Assembly: GCA_002731275.1 (NCBI GenBank)
Contig: PCBK01000188.1
Span: 1 to 64,000 of the forward strand
Source of the DNA: Deltaproteobacteria bacterium
GTDB taxonomy: Bacteria > Myxococcota_C > UBA6777
Direction of reading: 5' to 3'
Length of the DNA stretch: 64,000 nt
Program-made: the position numbers and the translations under genes
The notes under the pieces: generated by a model
The model's database searches: none
Told to the model about the DNA's origin: nothing
The model's input: only the letters and a program-made list of their open reading frames with translations
Part shown: positions 44,331-53,039 of the stretch, in pieces
How the letters are laid out: each line of letters opens with the position of its first letter
Position numbering within the stretch: the stretch's first letter is position 1

Positions 44331-44535
44331 GGAGCCTACATTTGTTTGTGGGTTGGGTTTGTGGTGTGTCTTTTGTGTTCACGCGAAAGCGTCGCGTTGC
44401 GACGGTTGAGCACATGCTCTTCCAAGCGCCGAAGGCGCAACACAAACGATACGCAGTATCGTGGGGTTCGGGGTTGAAAACCCCGAGCAGGTGTGGACGG
44501 CAAGTCCACAATATCCCAAGAAAAGAGTTCGTGAG
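44331..44535 (-). repeat. Family A repeat, inverted partner A6b
   Basis: The hairpins are CGTCGCgttGCGACG, GCGCCgaaGGCGC, CGATAcgcagTATCG, TTCGGGGttgaaaaCCCCGA and GTGGACggcaaGTCCAC. Plus-strand reading frames across this element are not genes. Confidence 0.85.
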
Positions 44536-44557
44536 GGTTATTCTTGTTTTGGGGATG

Positions 44558-44737
44558 TTAGGCCGTTGGATGGAAAAAAGCGAAGACAAGAGGGCAGTGG
44601 ATGGGGCCTCAGGCAAGGCATGAGGAGAAGGCATAGCATCGCTACGCCGACGACGAATCACAAAGTCTGTGGCTTCAGCAACAACCTTCTGTCTTCGTCT
44701 CATTTTCCGTATCCTTTTTTCTATCCGACGGCCTTTA
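44558..44737 (-). mobile_element. Family D MITE-like element, copy D1
   Basis: This is a 180-bp element. Reading the minus strand it starts TAAAGGCCGTCGGATAG and ends CCATCCAACGGCCTAA; the ends are imperfect inverted repeats (AGGCCGTCGGAT against AGGCCGTTGGAT) bounded by TA. A second copy at 53473-53650 is inverted. Inside, GGCGTAGCgatGCTATGCC forms a hairpin. The TAA at its start is the stop codon of the kinase gene. A peptide-like frame (VVAEATDFVIRRRRSD) is conserved in the other copy. Confidence 0.75.
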
Positions 44738-46420
44738 TGTTTGAAGGAGCGCGAGTGCTTGTTCGGCGACTTCTTTGGCTGATTGTGGGCGGTCTTCTGG
44801 ATCTAAGGAGAGACACTCCATACAGAAGGCTTCGATCTCTTCGGGGATATCTGGTGCAAATTGCCGGACTTTGGGGAGTGTCCCACACATGATGATAAAG
44901 AAGACGCTGTTGGCGGGGATATCATACAGAGGGGTGTGTCCTACGAGCATCTCGAAGAGGAGGACACCGAGGCTGTAAATGTCACTTCTTTTGTCGACTT
45001 TTTTGGGGTCGATGATTTGTTCGGGGGCCATGTACTGTGGTGTCCCGACGATGTAGCCTTCTTGTGTCAGTCGATTTTCTTTTAGATCGAGGATGACACC
45101 AAAGTCCGTGAGCATGGGTTCACCATCTTTTGAGATGATGATATTTTCGGCCTCGATGTCGCGGTGCAAGATCTCGTGATCATGGGCTATTTGAAGCGCG
45201 TCTGCGATTTTGGCGAGCCATTCGAGAGCTTGTTGGATGGGGAGGGGGCCTGACGTTTCAAGGCGTTTCCATAGTGTACCACCTGGCGCATAGTCCATTG
45301 AGTAGTAGTGCAGATCGTGAGCGTGTCCCGAATCGTGAACGGAGATTAAGTTCGGGTGGGACAGACGTGCGAGTGTTTGTATCTCTCTTTGGAAGCGTTC
45401 CATTGCGGTGGAGTCTTTTTTTCCTTTGAAGACCTTCACGGCAAGTGGGATGTGGAGACCGATGTGATTGGCGAGGTAGACGATACCCATCGCGCCTTCA
45501 CCGAGCACCTTTTGGATCTCGTAGCGATTGTCGAGGATGCTACCGACATGGAGTCCTGAGGCAGAAGTGTGCGTTTCGGCGTTTTTGTGGACCAGACGTT
45601 TGATTTTGGCGAGGAGGACGCGTGTATTCACGGGTTTTGTGAGGTAATCATCTGCGCCAAGTTCGTATGCCTTGATGATGTCGGATTCGCTGACACTAGA
45701 GGTCAGGATAATGATGGGGACATCGTGTAGTGATGGTGTCTTTCGCAACTGATTACACACCGAGAATCCATCGACTTTAGGAAGCATCAAGTCCAACAAG
45801 ATCAGCTCTGGTCTCAGCTTTTTGGCCAACTGTAGGGCCGTCTCTCCATCCTCTGCGACGTGGCAGGCATATCCGTCCTCCGACAGGCTCATTGTCATCA
45901 TCTGCATCAGGAACGGATCATCCTCGACGAGAAGGATGGTTGGGTGTTCTGCTCCTTGGGCACCTGACGCTACACTGATCTCTGTGTGATTTTTTCTTGT
46001 CTGTACAGGGAAGGGGGCTGCGGGAGTCACTTTTGTGTCGGGGGCGTTGGTGGATGAATAGCTTTGTGTCCACCGTTTGTTTTGTGTGTGTTCGGAGTCG
46101 AGTGAGGCATTTGACTTCAAATCTTGGAAGAGGGCGTGTAATCTCTCTTGGTCATCGTCTGTGTGGTGTCCCAACTGTATTCTGTTGGTGATGACGGCTT
46201 CGAAGTTTTTGGCAGATTGTCCGAGCGCCCTGAATCCAAATGTTGGCGCTGAACCAGCGATTTGGTGGACCATGTTTCTTAACATGGACCATCCATCTTT
46301 ATCCGATGGTGTGGCAATGAGTGCTTCAAATTGAACCTCTATGTCTTTTATCTTTTGAGGAATTTGTCGCTCATAGTGTTCACATAGTGCCTGAAATTTC
46401 TTTTCAAAAGAGCCAGTCAT
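44735..46420 (-). CDS. Hpt - receiver - Ser/Thr kinase fusion protein
   Basis: The protein has about 561 residues. The Hpt domain (~15-105) has MVHQIAGSAPTFGF with phospho-accepting His52. The receiver domain (~150-270) has LLVEDDPFLM, the phospho-acceptor LILLDLMLP (Asp210), ILTSS and DYLTKPV. The Hanks-type kinase (~290-555) has GEGAMGIVYLA, AVKVFK, HRDIEAEN, DFGV, APEQ and DIYSLGVLLFEM. The catalytic loop is HRDIEAEN, not HRDLKPEN: the conserved loop Lys is Glu. The start at 46420 begins the Hpt domain; a longer frame to 46531 adds an unlikely Cys/Trp-rich stretch. It links two-component and Ser/Thr signalling in one cytoplasmic protein. The stop codon lies in a family D terminus. Confidence 0.87.
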   Translation of the reverse strand: MTGSFEKKFQALCEHYERQIPQKIKDIEVQFEALIATPSDKDGWSMLRNMVHQIAGSAPTFGFRALGQSAKNFEAVITNRIQLGHHTDDDQERLHALFQDLKSNASLDSEHTQNKRWTQSYSSTNAPDTKVTPAAPFPVQTRKNHTEISVASGAQGAEHPTILLVEDDPFLMQMMTMSLSEDGYACHVAEDGETALQLAKKLRPELILLDLMLPKVDGFSVCNQLRKTPSLHDVPIIILTSSVSESDIIKAYELGADDYLTKPVNTRVLLAKIKRLVHKNAETHTSASGLHVGSILDNRYEIQKVLGEGAMGIVYLANHIGLHIPLAVKVFKGKKDSTAMERFQREIQTLARLSHPNLISVHDSGHAHDLHYYSMDYAPGGTLWKRLETSGPLPIQQALEWLAKIADALQIAHDHEILHRDIEAENIIISKDGEPMLTDFGVILDLKENRLTQEGYIVGTPQYMAPEQIIDPKKVDKRSDIYSLGVLLFEMLVGHTPLYDIPANSVFFIIMCGTLPKVRQFAPDIPEEIEAFCMECLSLDPEDRPQSAKEVAEQALALLQT

Positions 46421-46683
46421 GGATCGTTTTTCTTCCCATCTGCCTGTACACAAGCAAGTTTGAAGCCCGCATATACAGTCATACCACACGAGGGGCTTCT
46501 CTCCAACAGGAAAAAGGGAGGACCCAGCCAAAGCGCCATTTTCTCGGGTGGTCTTTAATGAACTGGAGTGAAGATTGGTTTGGTCTGCTGGTTGCGTTCT
46601 TGTGGACTATTTTGGATTGAAAGTGATTGATTTGTGATAAGCGACTTCCGAGGACTTGATGTATTTGTATCGAACTCGGTTCT

Positions 46684-46724
46684 CAAGAAGCCTCTTCCAA
46701 AGGCTAATCCGACGGGAGGGGAGA
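46684..46724. repeat. Short dispersed repeat (copy 2 of 2)
   Basis: It matches 40978-41018. The surrounding gap (46421-46737) holds no gene. Confidence 0.55.
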
Positions 46725-46737
46725 ATACACTTGGTTT

Positions 46738-47035
46738 TTAGCCTGCGTTGTCTTCGTTTTTGGCCAAGGCGCGTTCGATCATAAAATCTTTTGCCTTGTT
46801 TGAAAGGTTAAAGAAGATCAAAAGCATGCGATTTCCTCGTATCAGTTGTAGTTCTTCTTTGGAAAATTGCTCGCAAAGAAACCCAGGTATGTACCGATGG
46901 GGGTGATGAGCTTGAATCCAAAATACTGACCTTCGGGGACCTGTTCACGGACGATTGCACCAGCATCTTCAAGTTCGCCCCGTAGACGTTCAACCCGTTC
47001 GGCTCGTTCTGATCCAGCCTAAGTATGCGAATCAT
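46738..47035 (-). pseudogene. Frameshifted remnant of a small gene
   Basis: On the minus strand one frame reads ERVERLRGELEDAGAIVREQ then VPEGQYFGFKLITPIGTY. A second frame takes over with CEQFSKEELQLIRGNRMLLI, then FFNLSNKAKDFMIERALAKNEDNAG and a TAA at 46738-46740. A third frame holds the only nearby ATG (47035). Joining them needs one or two single-base shifts. It lies just downstream of the zinc-finger gene at 47044. No family is recognised. It is a decayed gene, or it carries sequencing errors. Confidence 0.55.
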
Positions 47036-47043
47036 GGCAGGAG

Positions 47044-49227
47044 TTATTTGGTCGTTTTTTGGATGCGCGATGGGTGAGGGAGTGTGACTTGGATCGGCGG
47101 CTCATGAGGAAACATTGGCACTTCAGTCGTTAGTGTCAGGAGATCTTCCTCTTGACCGCGGAGAATGTTGGCCTTCTGCATGTGTTTCTTGTGTTCCTTT
47201 TTATAGTCCGCGAGCGCCCAAAGACAGCCTATCGCGATCCTGAAATCATCTTCTTTGAGAGGGATGATTTTCATCTCCGGATCCATGTGCCGAAAGTCAG
47301 GGTAGGCTTGCAAATTCGCGATTTCCCAACCTTGCTTTATCCATTCCTGGTGTTGGGGTTTGGTGATCTCGTTGATGTTTTCAAAATCGATCGCACGAAT
47401 ACCCACCCCAAAACCCGAACCTGGTATCATCATGTTCTGCATACTCAACACGAAATCGTAAAATTGGTCGTAATCATCGATGGTATCGAAGATCAAGATA
47501 CCTATGTTGATACCTGCGGCGCCCATCACGCAGACACTATATTCTCCAAGGTCCCAATCCCGAAGATCGACACAGAAGGGATGCATGTCTCCTATAACGC
47601 TCCATGGTTTCTGTTGATAAAATGCTGCACTGGCTTGGAAGAGTGCTGCGACTGTCTCTGCCTTGGTTTTTTTGTTTTCGAGGTAGGGTTTGGGGGCTTG
47701 TTGTGTGACATGTTCCCTCATGTTCGAGAAGATCGGAGCGACGATCCTATCCCCGCCGTAATCAACTTCAATATCAAATGGTTCGAGTTGTGCTCGTAAG
47801 GGCTCTACAAGCCACTCACTTGCGATCAGGATGCGCGCTGGTTTTCTCGGAGGCCCGAACTCTTCCTTGTTGATGGCCTCGAATAACAGGTCGAGTAGAA
47901 GATGTCCTGAATCTCCTGGCGTGGTGATGCCATGAGAAAAAACGGGATGACCTGATTCATGGACCCATATACAGACTTCGGGCTCGACGGAGCCCGATTC
48001 GAGCAAGAGCGCTGGCATGGCAGCTCTGCTACCAATCCACGTTTCGTCTACCAAAGGGAGTCTTTCGAGCTGGCTTTTTTGCTTGGGATCCAATTCTGGG
48101 GGAGTCTCGTAGCTGGTCATTACGTGCTGTATGAGCGCTTGCGTATCGATGGCAGAGGACTGTCCAGTGAGCAGGAAACTCTCATCGAAAAAGAAGTCAT
48201 CATCATCCTCCTCAAGTGGATGTCTCAAGGTATCGACTTTTCTGATGATTTTGTTGTAGGTTTGGGAGATGGAGGTCGTTGTCGTGTTGTATTTTTTAGC
48301 CAGTTTTCCTTGCGAGACAGGAAAGTTTGCCAGATGTCCGAGTATGTATTCGACGGAGGCAGCGTACACTTTTGCTGAACGTATCGTTGGGACATCTGCT
48401 TCGACATAGACATCCCAGAGATTCAGCGCCGATTCCAAAGTGCTCTCAGGGTAGGGAGTCATATGTTTTCGCAATAATCTTCTGACTTCTTCGTATTTGG
48501 CGATGTTTTTGGCGCTTGGAAGTTTTTTCTCGAAGTTCTGCATGACGGCTTCTTCATCGGCTTCTGTCCCATATGCACAGGTCCCGATCCTGGGCGAATT
48601 GACGACTGGTAGCCAAGCAGCTCCATCACACTTGTGTTTCTTTTTGCACGCTTTACAGACTCTTCCTGTACCATAGAAGAAACACGTCGAACATACTTCG
48701 GTGGCTTGTGCTTTTCCACAGTCGCAAGGGAGCGGAGGAGGCTGGTTGCGGGCGAGGAGTAGGATGGTGTTTCTGATCGGAGCGCCAGATCTCTCGCTGA
48801 CCACTTGTAAGGTCAAAAGGGTCGACGAACCAAAGTCGTACTCGTAATGGAAGGGCATCTTCGGTGAGAGTATATCTCCTAGCATCTTGCCCATCGTGTC
48901 ATCATCTTCTTGCTCCCAATAGTACTCAAAGTCTGGAGGGGCGTGTTTGGTACCAAAGTCAAAAGAGCTCATATGTCCACAACATTCCAACCACAGCTCC
49001 CTTAGAAAGGCATCAAGCGCCCCAAATGTCATGGAGGCTGGGATCTCCAGGTGCATCCAATATTGTGGATCTTCTTTTCCTTCGACTCTCAGCAGATATA
49101 GCGTCTCTTGTTTCGAAGTCGTTGGGGCATGTGCAAGGATACACTTCTGTAGATGGCGGGACATCCCACCTTTTGTCGTTTCTTTTCCACAGAGCCTGCA
49201 CACGGCTTTTGTTTGTACGGTTTTCAT
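47044..49227 (-). CDS. Zinc-finger pRiA4b ORF-3-family protein
   Basis: The protein has about 727 residues. An N-terminal zinc-finger-like CRLCGKETTKGGMSRHLQKC is followed by a plasmid pRiA4b ORF-3/IS1096 TnpR-like domain (~45-155) with LRELWLECCGHMSSF and YEYDFGSSTLLTLQV. A second Cys cluster (CDCGKAQATEVCSTC, then CKACKKKHKC) lies near 180-215. The middle contains a probable helix-turn-helix (SQGKLAKKYNTTTTSISQTY). The C-terminus (IGILIFDTIDDYDQFYDFVL) resembles domains often fused to pRiA4b proteins. AAAGGA lies 7 bases before ATG 49227. The molecular function of this family is not established; the fingers suggest nucleic-acid binding. A deleted copy lies at 51658-52024. Confidence 0.82.
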   Translation of the reverse strand: MKTVQTKAVCRLCGKETTKGGMSRHLQKCILAHAPTTSKQETLYLLRVEGKEDPQYWMHLEIPASMTFGALDAFLRELWLECCGHMSSFDFGTKHAPPDFEYYWEQEDDDTMGKMLGDILSPKMPFHYEYDFGSSTLLTLQVVSERSGAPIRNTILLLARNQPPPLPCDCGKAQATEVCSTCFFYGTGRVCKACKKKHKCDGAAWLPVVNSPRIGTCAYGTEADEEAVMQNFEKKLPSAKNIAKYEEVRRLLRKHMTPYPESTLESALNLWDVYVEADVPTIRSAKVYAASVEYILGHLANFPVSQGKLAKKYNTTTTSISQTYNKIIRKVDTLRHPLEEDDDDFFFDESFLLTGQSSAIDTQALIQHVMTSYETPPELDPKQKSQLERLPLVDETWIGSRAAMPALLLESGSVEPEVCIWVHESGHPVFSHGITTPGDSGHLLLDLLFEAINKEEFGPPRKPARILIASEWLVEPLRAQLEPFDIEVDYGGDRIVAPIFSNMREHVTQQAPKPYLENKKTKAETVAALFQASAAFYQQKPWSVIGDMHPFCVDLRDWDLGEYSVCVMGAAGINIGILIFDTIDDYDQFYDFVLSMQNMMIPGSGFGVGIRAIDFENINEITKPQHQEWIKQGWEIANLQAYPDFRHMDPEMKIIPLKEDDFRIAIGCLWALADYKKEHKKHMQKANILRGQEEDLLTLTTEVPMFPHEPPIQVTLPHPSRIQKTTK

Positions 49228-49469
49228 TTCTAGTTCCTTTCTGTGCCTTTTGAAGAGTTCCTGTGTCGCACCAATGGCAAGATACAACATATTTGCTCCG
49301 CCTGGAAGTCCCACAAGAAATACAACCTCAACAGCCTATCAATCTAAGAACACAATAAAGTGATTTAGTCGTTTGCTCCGTGAGGTATGGAACAAGGTCT
49401 CGTGCTCGGCTTGACCACACAGCAAGAACTCCCATTGCATCGGATCGGTTGGTCACGCCAAGCAGCATG
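49228..49469. other. Upstream region of the zinc-finger gene, partly duplicated
   Basis: The 5' leader of the zinc-finger gene (49240-49322) recurs at 51943-52022 next to the pseudogene copy. No gene was seen between 49323 and the AraC gene end at 49532. Confidence 0.6.
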
Positions 49470-49531
49470 TTATCTCTTTTTGTTAGCATGAGCGGAGCCA
49501 TGTTCATATCTGTTTTTCCTTTGTAAAGAAA

Positions 49532-50452
49532 TCAAATAGTAGAGGAAGGATGCTGCATTTGACGGCTCGCTCTGTCCGAGGATGGCACGACCCCAAAATG
49601 GCGTTTGTATTCGCGGCTAAACTGTGCAGAGCTGTTATACCCCACCAAATTGCCGGCTTCACTGACGTTCATTCCCTCCAAAATATACGCCTTTGCCCGA
49701 TTTAATTTGACTTGTTTTGTGTACTGAAGGGGCGATAAATGCATCACTTCCTTAAATCTTTTGTGAAATGATGAATGGCTCATATTCACCAATTGCGCCA
49801 ACTCGTTGATCGACACGGCCTCTGAGAGGTGGTTGTGTACGTAGTCGATCGCTCGGGCAATTTGCGAGATTTGGCCTCGCTGTTGCAGCAAGTAAGGAAG
49901 GGAACCACTTCGTTCGTGCTTGAGAATGCGAAAGTATATCTCATCGAGAATAGCATCACCCATAATCGCTGACTCAACCGGACAATCCATAACTTTGACG
50001 AGTCGGATGAGAGCATCCAACATCGCGTCATTGTCGTAAAGGGTCGCTGTAAAGAGACTTGATGGATCTATTTCGTCCGGCATTGGGGGCAATGACTCCA
50101 CTCGCTCCATTTTCATCATCATCTTCATGGCACGTTGGCGTTCAAACGTCACTCCAACAGCGAGGAGCGGTTTTGTTGGACTCGCTTGTATGATCTCACA
50201 GGCCATGGGGATGGGGGCAAGCGCTGCCAGAAAGTGTCCCTCATTGTACGAATATGTCACACCTTCCAACACTGCGCGCTTTTTGCCCTGAAGCATAAAA
50301 ATCATACAGGGCTCGTAGAGTCGAGGCTGCAGCGAGTGGGTTTTCGATGACCGAATGAGGCTCACAGAGGGAAGGAGATTTTGTTGAAGAGCATCATCCG
50401 GTAGATGTGCCAAAAGTAATTCTATCAAAGTGTCTATTTGGTGTTGTGCCAT
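49532..50452 (-). CDS. AraC-family transcriptional regulator
   Basis: The protein has about 306 residues. The N-terminal AraC_N-type ligand/cupin region contains PRLYEPCMIFMLQGKKRAVL and HFLAALAPIPMACEI. The C-terminal double helix-turn-helix contains SINELAQLVNMSHSSFHKRF and the signature GYNSSAQFSREYKRHFGVVP. AGGAG precedes ATG 50452; an upstream in-frame TTG (50470) would place that site inside the gene. It is transcribed divergently from the SDR gene with a 219-bp shared region. AraC_N regulators next to a divergent oxidoreductase usually activate it, and that is the inference here. Confidence 0.88.
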   Translation of the reverse strand: MAQHQIDTLIELLLAHLPDDALQQNLLPSVSLIRSSKTHSLQPRLYEPCMIFMLQGKKRAVLEGVTYSYNEGHFLAALAPIPMACEIIQASPTKPLLAVGVTFERQRAMKMMMKMERVESLPPMPDEIDPSSLFTATLYDNDAMLDALIRLVKVMDCPVESAIMGDAILDEIYFRILKHERSGSLPYLLQQRGQISQIARAIDYVHNHLSEAVSINELAQLVNMSHSSFHKRFKEVMHLSPLQYTKQVKLNRAKAYILEGMNVSEAGNLVGYNSSAQFSREYKRHFGVVPSSDRASRQMQHPSSTI

Positions 50453-50671
50453 AACCTTCTCCTGGGACAATGATAGGTGCTCTCAAACAGGATCAAGCAA
50501 GAGCATACCTCAAAATGAGCAAGAACCGCTATTGGTTTGGAGGATTGTGCAAGAAAAGTACGAATTTGTGTATTCCAAGTATCAAATCAAGCGGTTATAG
50601 TGCATCATGTTGTGAACAGAAGAAGCAACACATACTTCAAAGTAGCCCCTAATCGAACAAGGAGAGACACT

Positions 50672-51649
50672 ATGAGTCAGTCCGATCAAACACCAACACA
50701 TTCAGGTTTTCATGCAAAGAGCACAGGCGCAGAAGTCATCGCAGACATCGACCTCGCAGGAAAAACAGCGATCGTCACAGGCGGGTACAGTGGTATCGGC
50801 CTCGAAACGACGAAGGCGCTCGCGAGCAAAGGCGTGACTGTCATCGTCCCTGTTCGCTCACCTGAAAAAGCAAGCGCCAATCTGGCGGGGATTCAGGGAG
50901 ATGTGAGAACAGCTTCGTTGGATTTGGGAGATCTTGCTTCTGTGGGTCGTTTTGCCGATTCAATGCTCGGTGAGATCACACAATTGGATATGTTGATCAA
51001 CAACGCAGGCATCATGGCGAGTCCAGAAACACGTATTGGTCCAGGTTGGGAGATGCAATTTGGTGTCAATCACATCGGGCACTTTGCATTGACCCAAAAG
51101 CTGATGCCGTTATTGCAAAAGACACAAGGTGCACGTGTCATCGCGTTGAGCTCAACGGCACATAAAATGTCTGGTATTCGATGGGATGATATCCACTTTG
51201 AAAAAGAAGCATACGACAAGTGGCAGGCTTACGGCCAATCAAAGACAGCAAATGCTCTCTTTGCCAATGCGCTTGCACGCCGTCTGAAAGAAAGTGGCGG
51301 ACATGCCTTCTCGGTGCATCCTGGCGGTATCCTCACTCCTCTCCAACGTCACCTTCCCAAAGAGGAGATGGTCGCGATGGGTTGGATCGATGAAAACGGT
51401 GAACCTGCACCAGCGGTCAAAGATCTCTTCAAAACTCCAGAACAAGGGTGTTCGACGACCCTTTGGGCAGCGACCTCACCAAAACTCGAAGGGAAACCCG
51501 GCGTCTACTGCGAAGATTGTGACGTTTCATCCCCGACAGATCCTGAATCTCCAACAGCTCGATTCTTTGGTGTCAACGCACACGCATGTGATGATGAAGC
51601 TGCAGAAAAGCTCTGGGTGATGAGTGAGGGTTGGCTCGCCACCAAATAA
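50672..51649 (+). CDS. Short-chain dehydrogenase/reductase (retinol-dehydrogenase-like)
   Basis: The protein has about 325 residues. Classical SDR motifs are visible: TGGYSGIG (36-43) for NAD(P) binding, NNAG (110-113), the catalytic Ser in ALSST (~160) and Tyr187/Lys191 in YGQSK. The C-terminal extension (EGKPGVYCEDCDVSSP) is found in the WWOX/retinol-dehydrogenase-like branch. AAGGAGAGA lies ~7 bases before ATG 50672; an upstream in-frame start at 50537 has no Shine-Dalgarno and would add 45 implausible residues. It probably reduces or oxidises a small carbonyl or alcohol under control of the divergent AraC regulator. Confidence 0.9.
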   Translation: MSQSDQTPTHSGFHAKSTGAEVIADIDLAGKTAIVTGGYSGIGLETTKALASKGVTVIVPVRSPEKASANLAGIQGDVRTASLDLGDLASVGRFADSMLGEITQLDMLINNAGIMASPETRIGPGWEMQFGVNHIGHFALTQKLMPLLQKTQGARVIALSSTAHKMSGIRWDDIHFEKEAYDKWQAYGQSKTANALFANALARRLKESGGHAFSVHPGGILTPLQRHLPKEEMVAMGWIDENGEPAPAVKDLFKTPEQGCSTTLWAATSPKLEGKPGVYCEDCDVSSPTDPESPTARFFGVNAHACDDEAAEKLWVMSEGWLATK

Positions 51650-51657
51650 TCCAACTT

Positions 51658-52024
51658 TGAGAACGTTGGCCTTCTGCATGTGTTTTTTGTGTTCCTTATC
51701 CTCAAATGGATGTTAGAGCTTCAGCGCCAACGCCAAAGCGTCTTTGGGGCTGGAGGCCATATGTGTTCGCAATAAGCTTCTGACTTCTTCGTATTTGGCG
51801 ATGTCTTTGGCGCTTGGAACCCTTCTCTCGAACTTCTGCATGACGGCTTCTTCGTCAGCTTTCGTCAGATATGCGCAGATCCCGATCCTGGGTGAATTGA
51901 TGACTGGTAGCTAAGCAACTTCATCGCACTTGTGTTTTTTTTTGCGCCTTTTGAAGACGTTCCTATGTCGCACCGATGGCAAGGCACAACATATTTGCTC
52001 CACCTGAAAGTCCCACAGCAAATC
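51658..52024 (-). pseudogene. Decayed, internally deleted copy of the zinc-finger gene
   Basis: Three blocks match the gene at 47044-49227 in order: 51658-51697 matches 47162-47205 (3' end), 51758-51945 matches 48461-48650 (middle) and 51943-52022 matches 49245-49322 (start and leader). About 1.2 kb and 0.6 kb are missing between blocks, and frame-disrupting changes are present (for example a stop within GSLATKQLHRTCVF at ~51912). It is a partial duplication now decaying. Nothing else was seen in 51650-52240. Confidence 0.8.
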
Positions 52025-52240
52025 ATGTAACACCTGACCAGATTCTGGACACCTGCTCAAACACTGATCCAACATTTGGACAGACACCTGACATCACTCA
52101 GTATGTGGATGTTGCGTACGTTTTTGTTTTGACATGTATTTTGATTCTCCGTTGTCCTGGTATGTCATTTGCCAAAGAGAGGGGGCAAGTCAAACAAATT
52201 GACATTCAACGTTAACCAAACACAATCAGGAGAATGTAAG

Positions 52241-52900
52241 ATGAAAACCGTTGAAAAAATTGCCCAAGCCAAAGCCTGTCAACTCGTCCTCCAACACCAC
52301 CCCGAACACATCTTTTGCAGATACAACGGCCCGAAACTTCAGGGGCTTACGGATTCTGTCGAATCAGCCATCGCGCTCGCCAACACCTCTGAAGGCCGCT
52401 GGAAACGCGAGCTACATGAATCCAACGAAGCCCTCAATTCGGCTTACGAAAAAGCCGCATATTACGGGAATATGCTCTCCATCGAGGCACCCTATCTCGA
52501 AAAAGTGAAATCCCTCAAAACCCCCTCGAACATGCTCGAAAAAGCCGCATACCTCGCTGCTGTGACACAGCTCGTGAATGACCACAAACAAGACCTCTAC
52601 TTTGCTGACGAAGCACTTGATGTCCTCGCGCCTTTGGAGTCCACCTTCAAGAAAGAGACAGACGAGAGCAAACACGCCAAAGAAGAATACCACCAGGCCG
52701 TCAGCCTCAAAGACGAGTCCATCGTCGAGCTCGACGAGCTTGTCAAACGCATCAAACGCTTTGTTCGACATACATTTGGCATCCAGTCACGACAATTCCA
52801 ATCCCTGAAGAACGATGTGTTCACCCGACCCAACCCAATGCAAAAAGACACCACCGAGACTCCCACTCCAGAAGTTCCCACTCCCTCTATTGAGAGCTGA
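52241..52900 (+). CDS. Hypothetical helical (coiled-coil) protein
   Basis: The protein has about 219 residues, is highly charged, Ala/Glu/Lys-rich and predicted almost entirely helical, with heptad-like stretches near 45-90 and 125-170. It ends in a Pro/Thr-rich tail (TETPTPEVPTPSIES). It has no signal peptide and is of no family I recognise. AGGAG lies 8 bases before ATG 52241. It stands alone between the pseudogene and a 1.2-kb gap. Confidence 0.72.
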   Translation: MKTVEKIAQAKACQLVLQHHPEHIFCRYNGPKLQGLTDSVESAIALANTSEGRWKRELHESNEALNSAYEKAAYYGNMLSIEAPYLEKVKSLKTPSNMLEKAAYLAAVTQLVNDHKQDLYFADEALDVLAPLESTFKKETDESKHAKEEYHQAVSLKDESIVELDELVKRIKRFVRHTFGIQSRQFQSLKNDVFTRPNPMQKDTTETPTPEVPTPSIES

Positions 52901-53039
52901 ACTCCCACATCACCATCCAGTATCCCACCTGAGCAGACTCTCTCCCTTCCATTTTTCGCATCTTCATTGGAAATAATCTTACTTGCGGTCTCTCAAAGTA
53001 CCACCTCAGGTTACCTGAAGTGGCATCCCAACAGCACAA

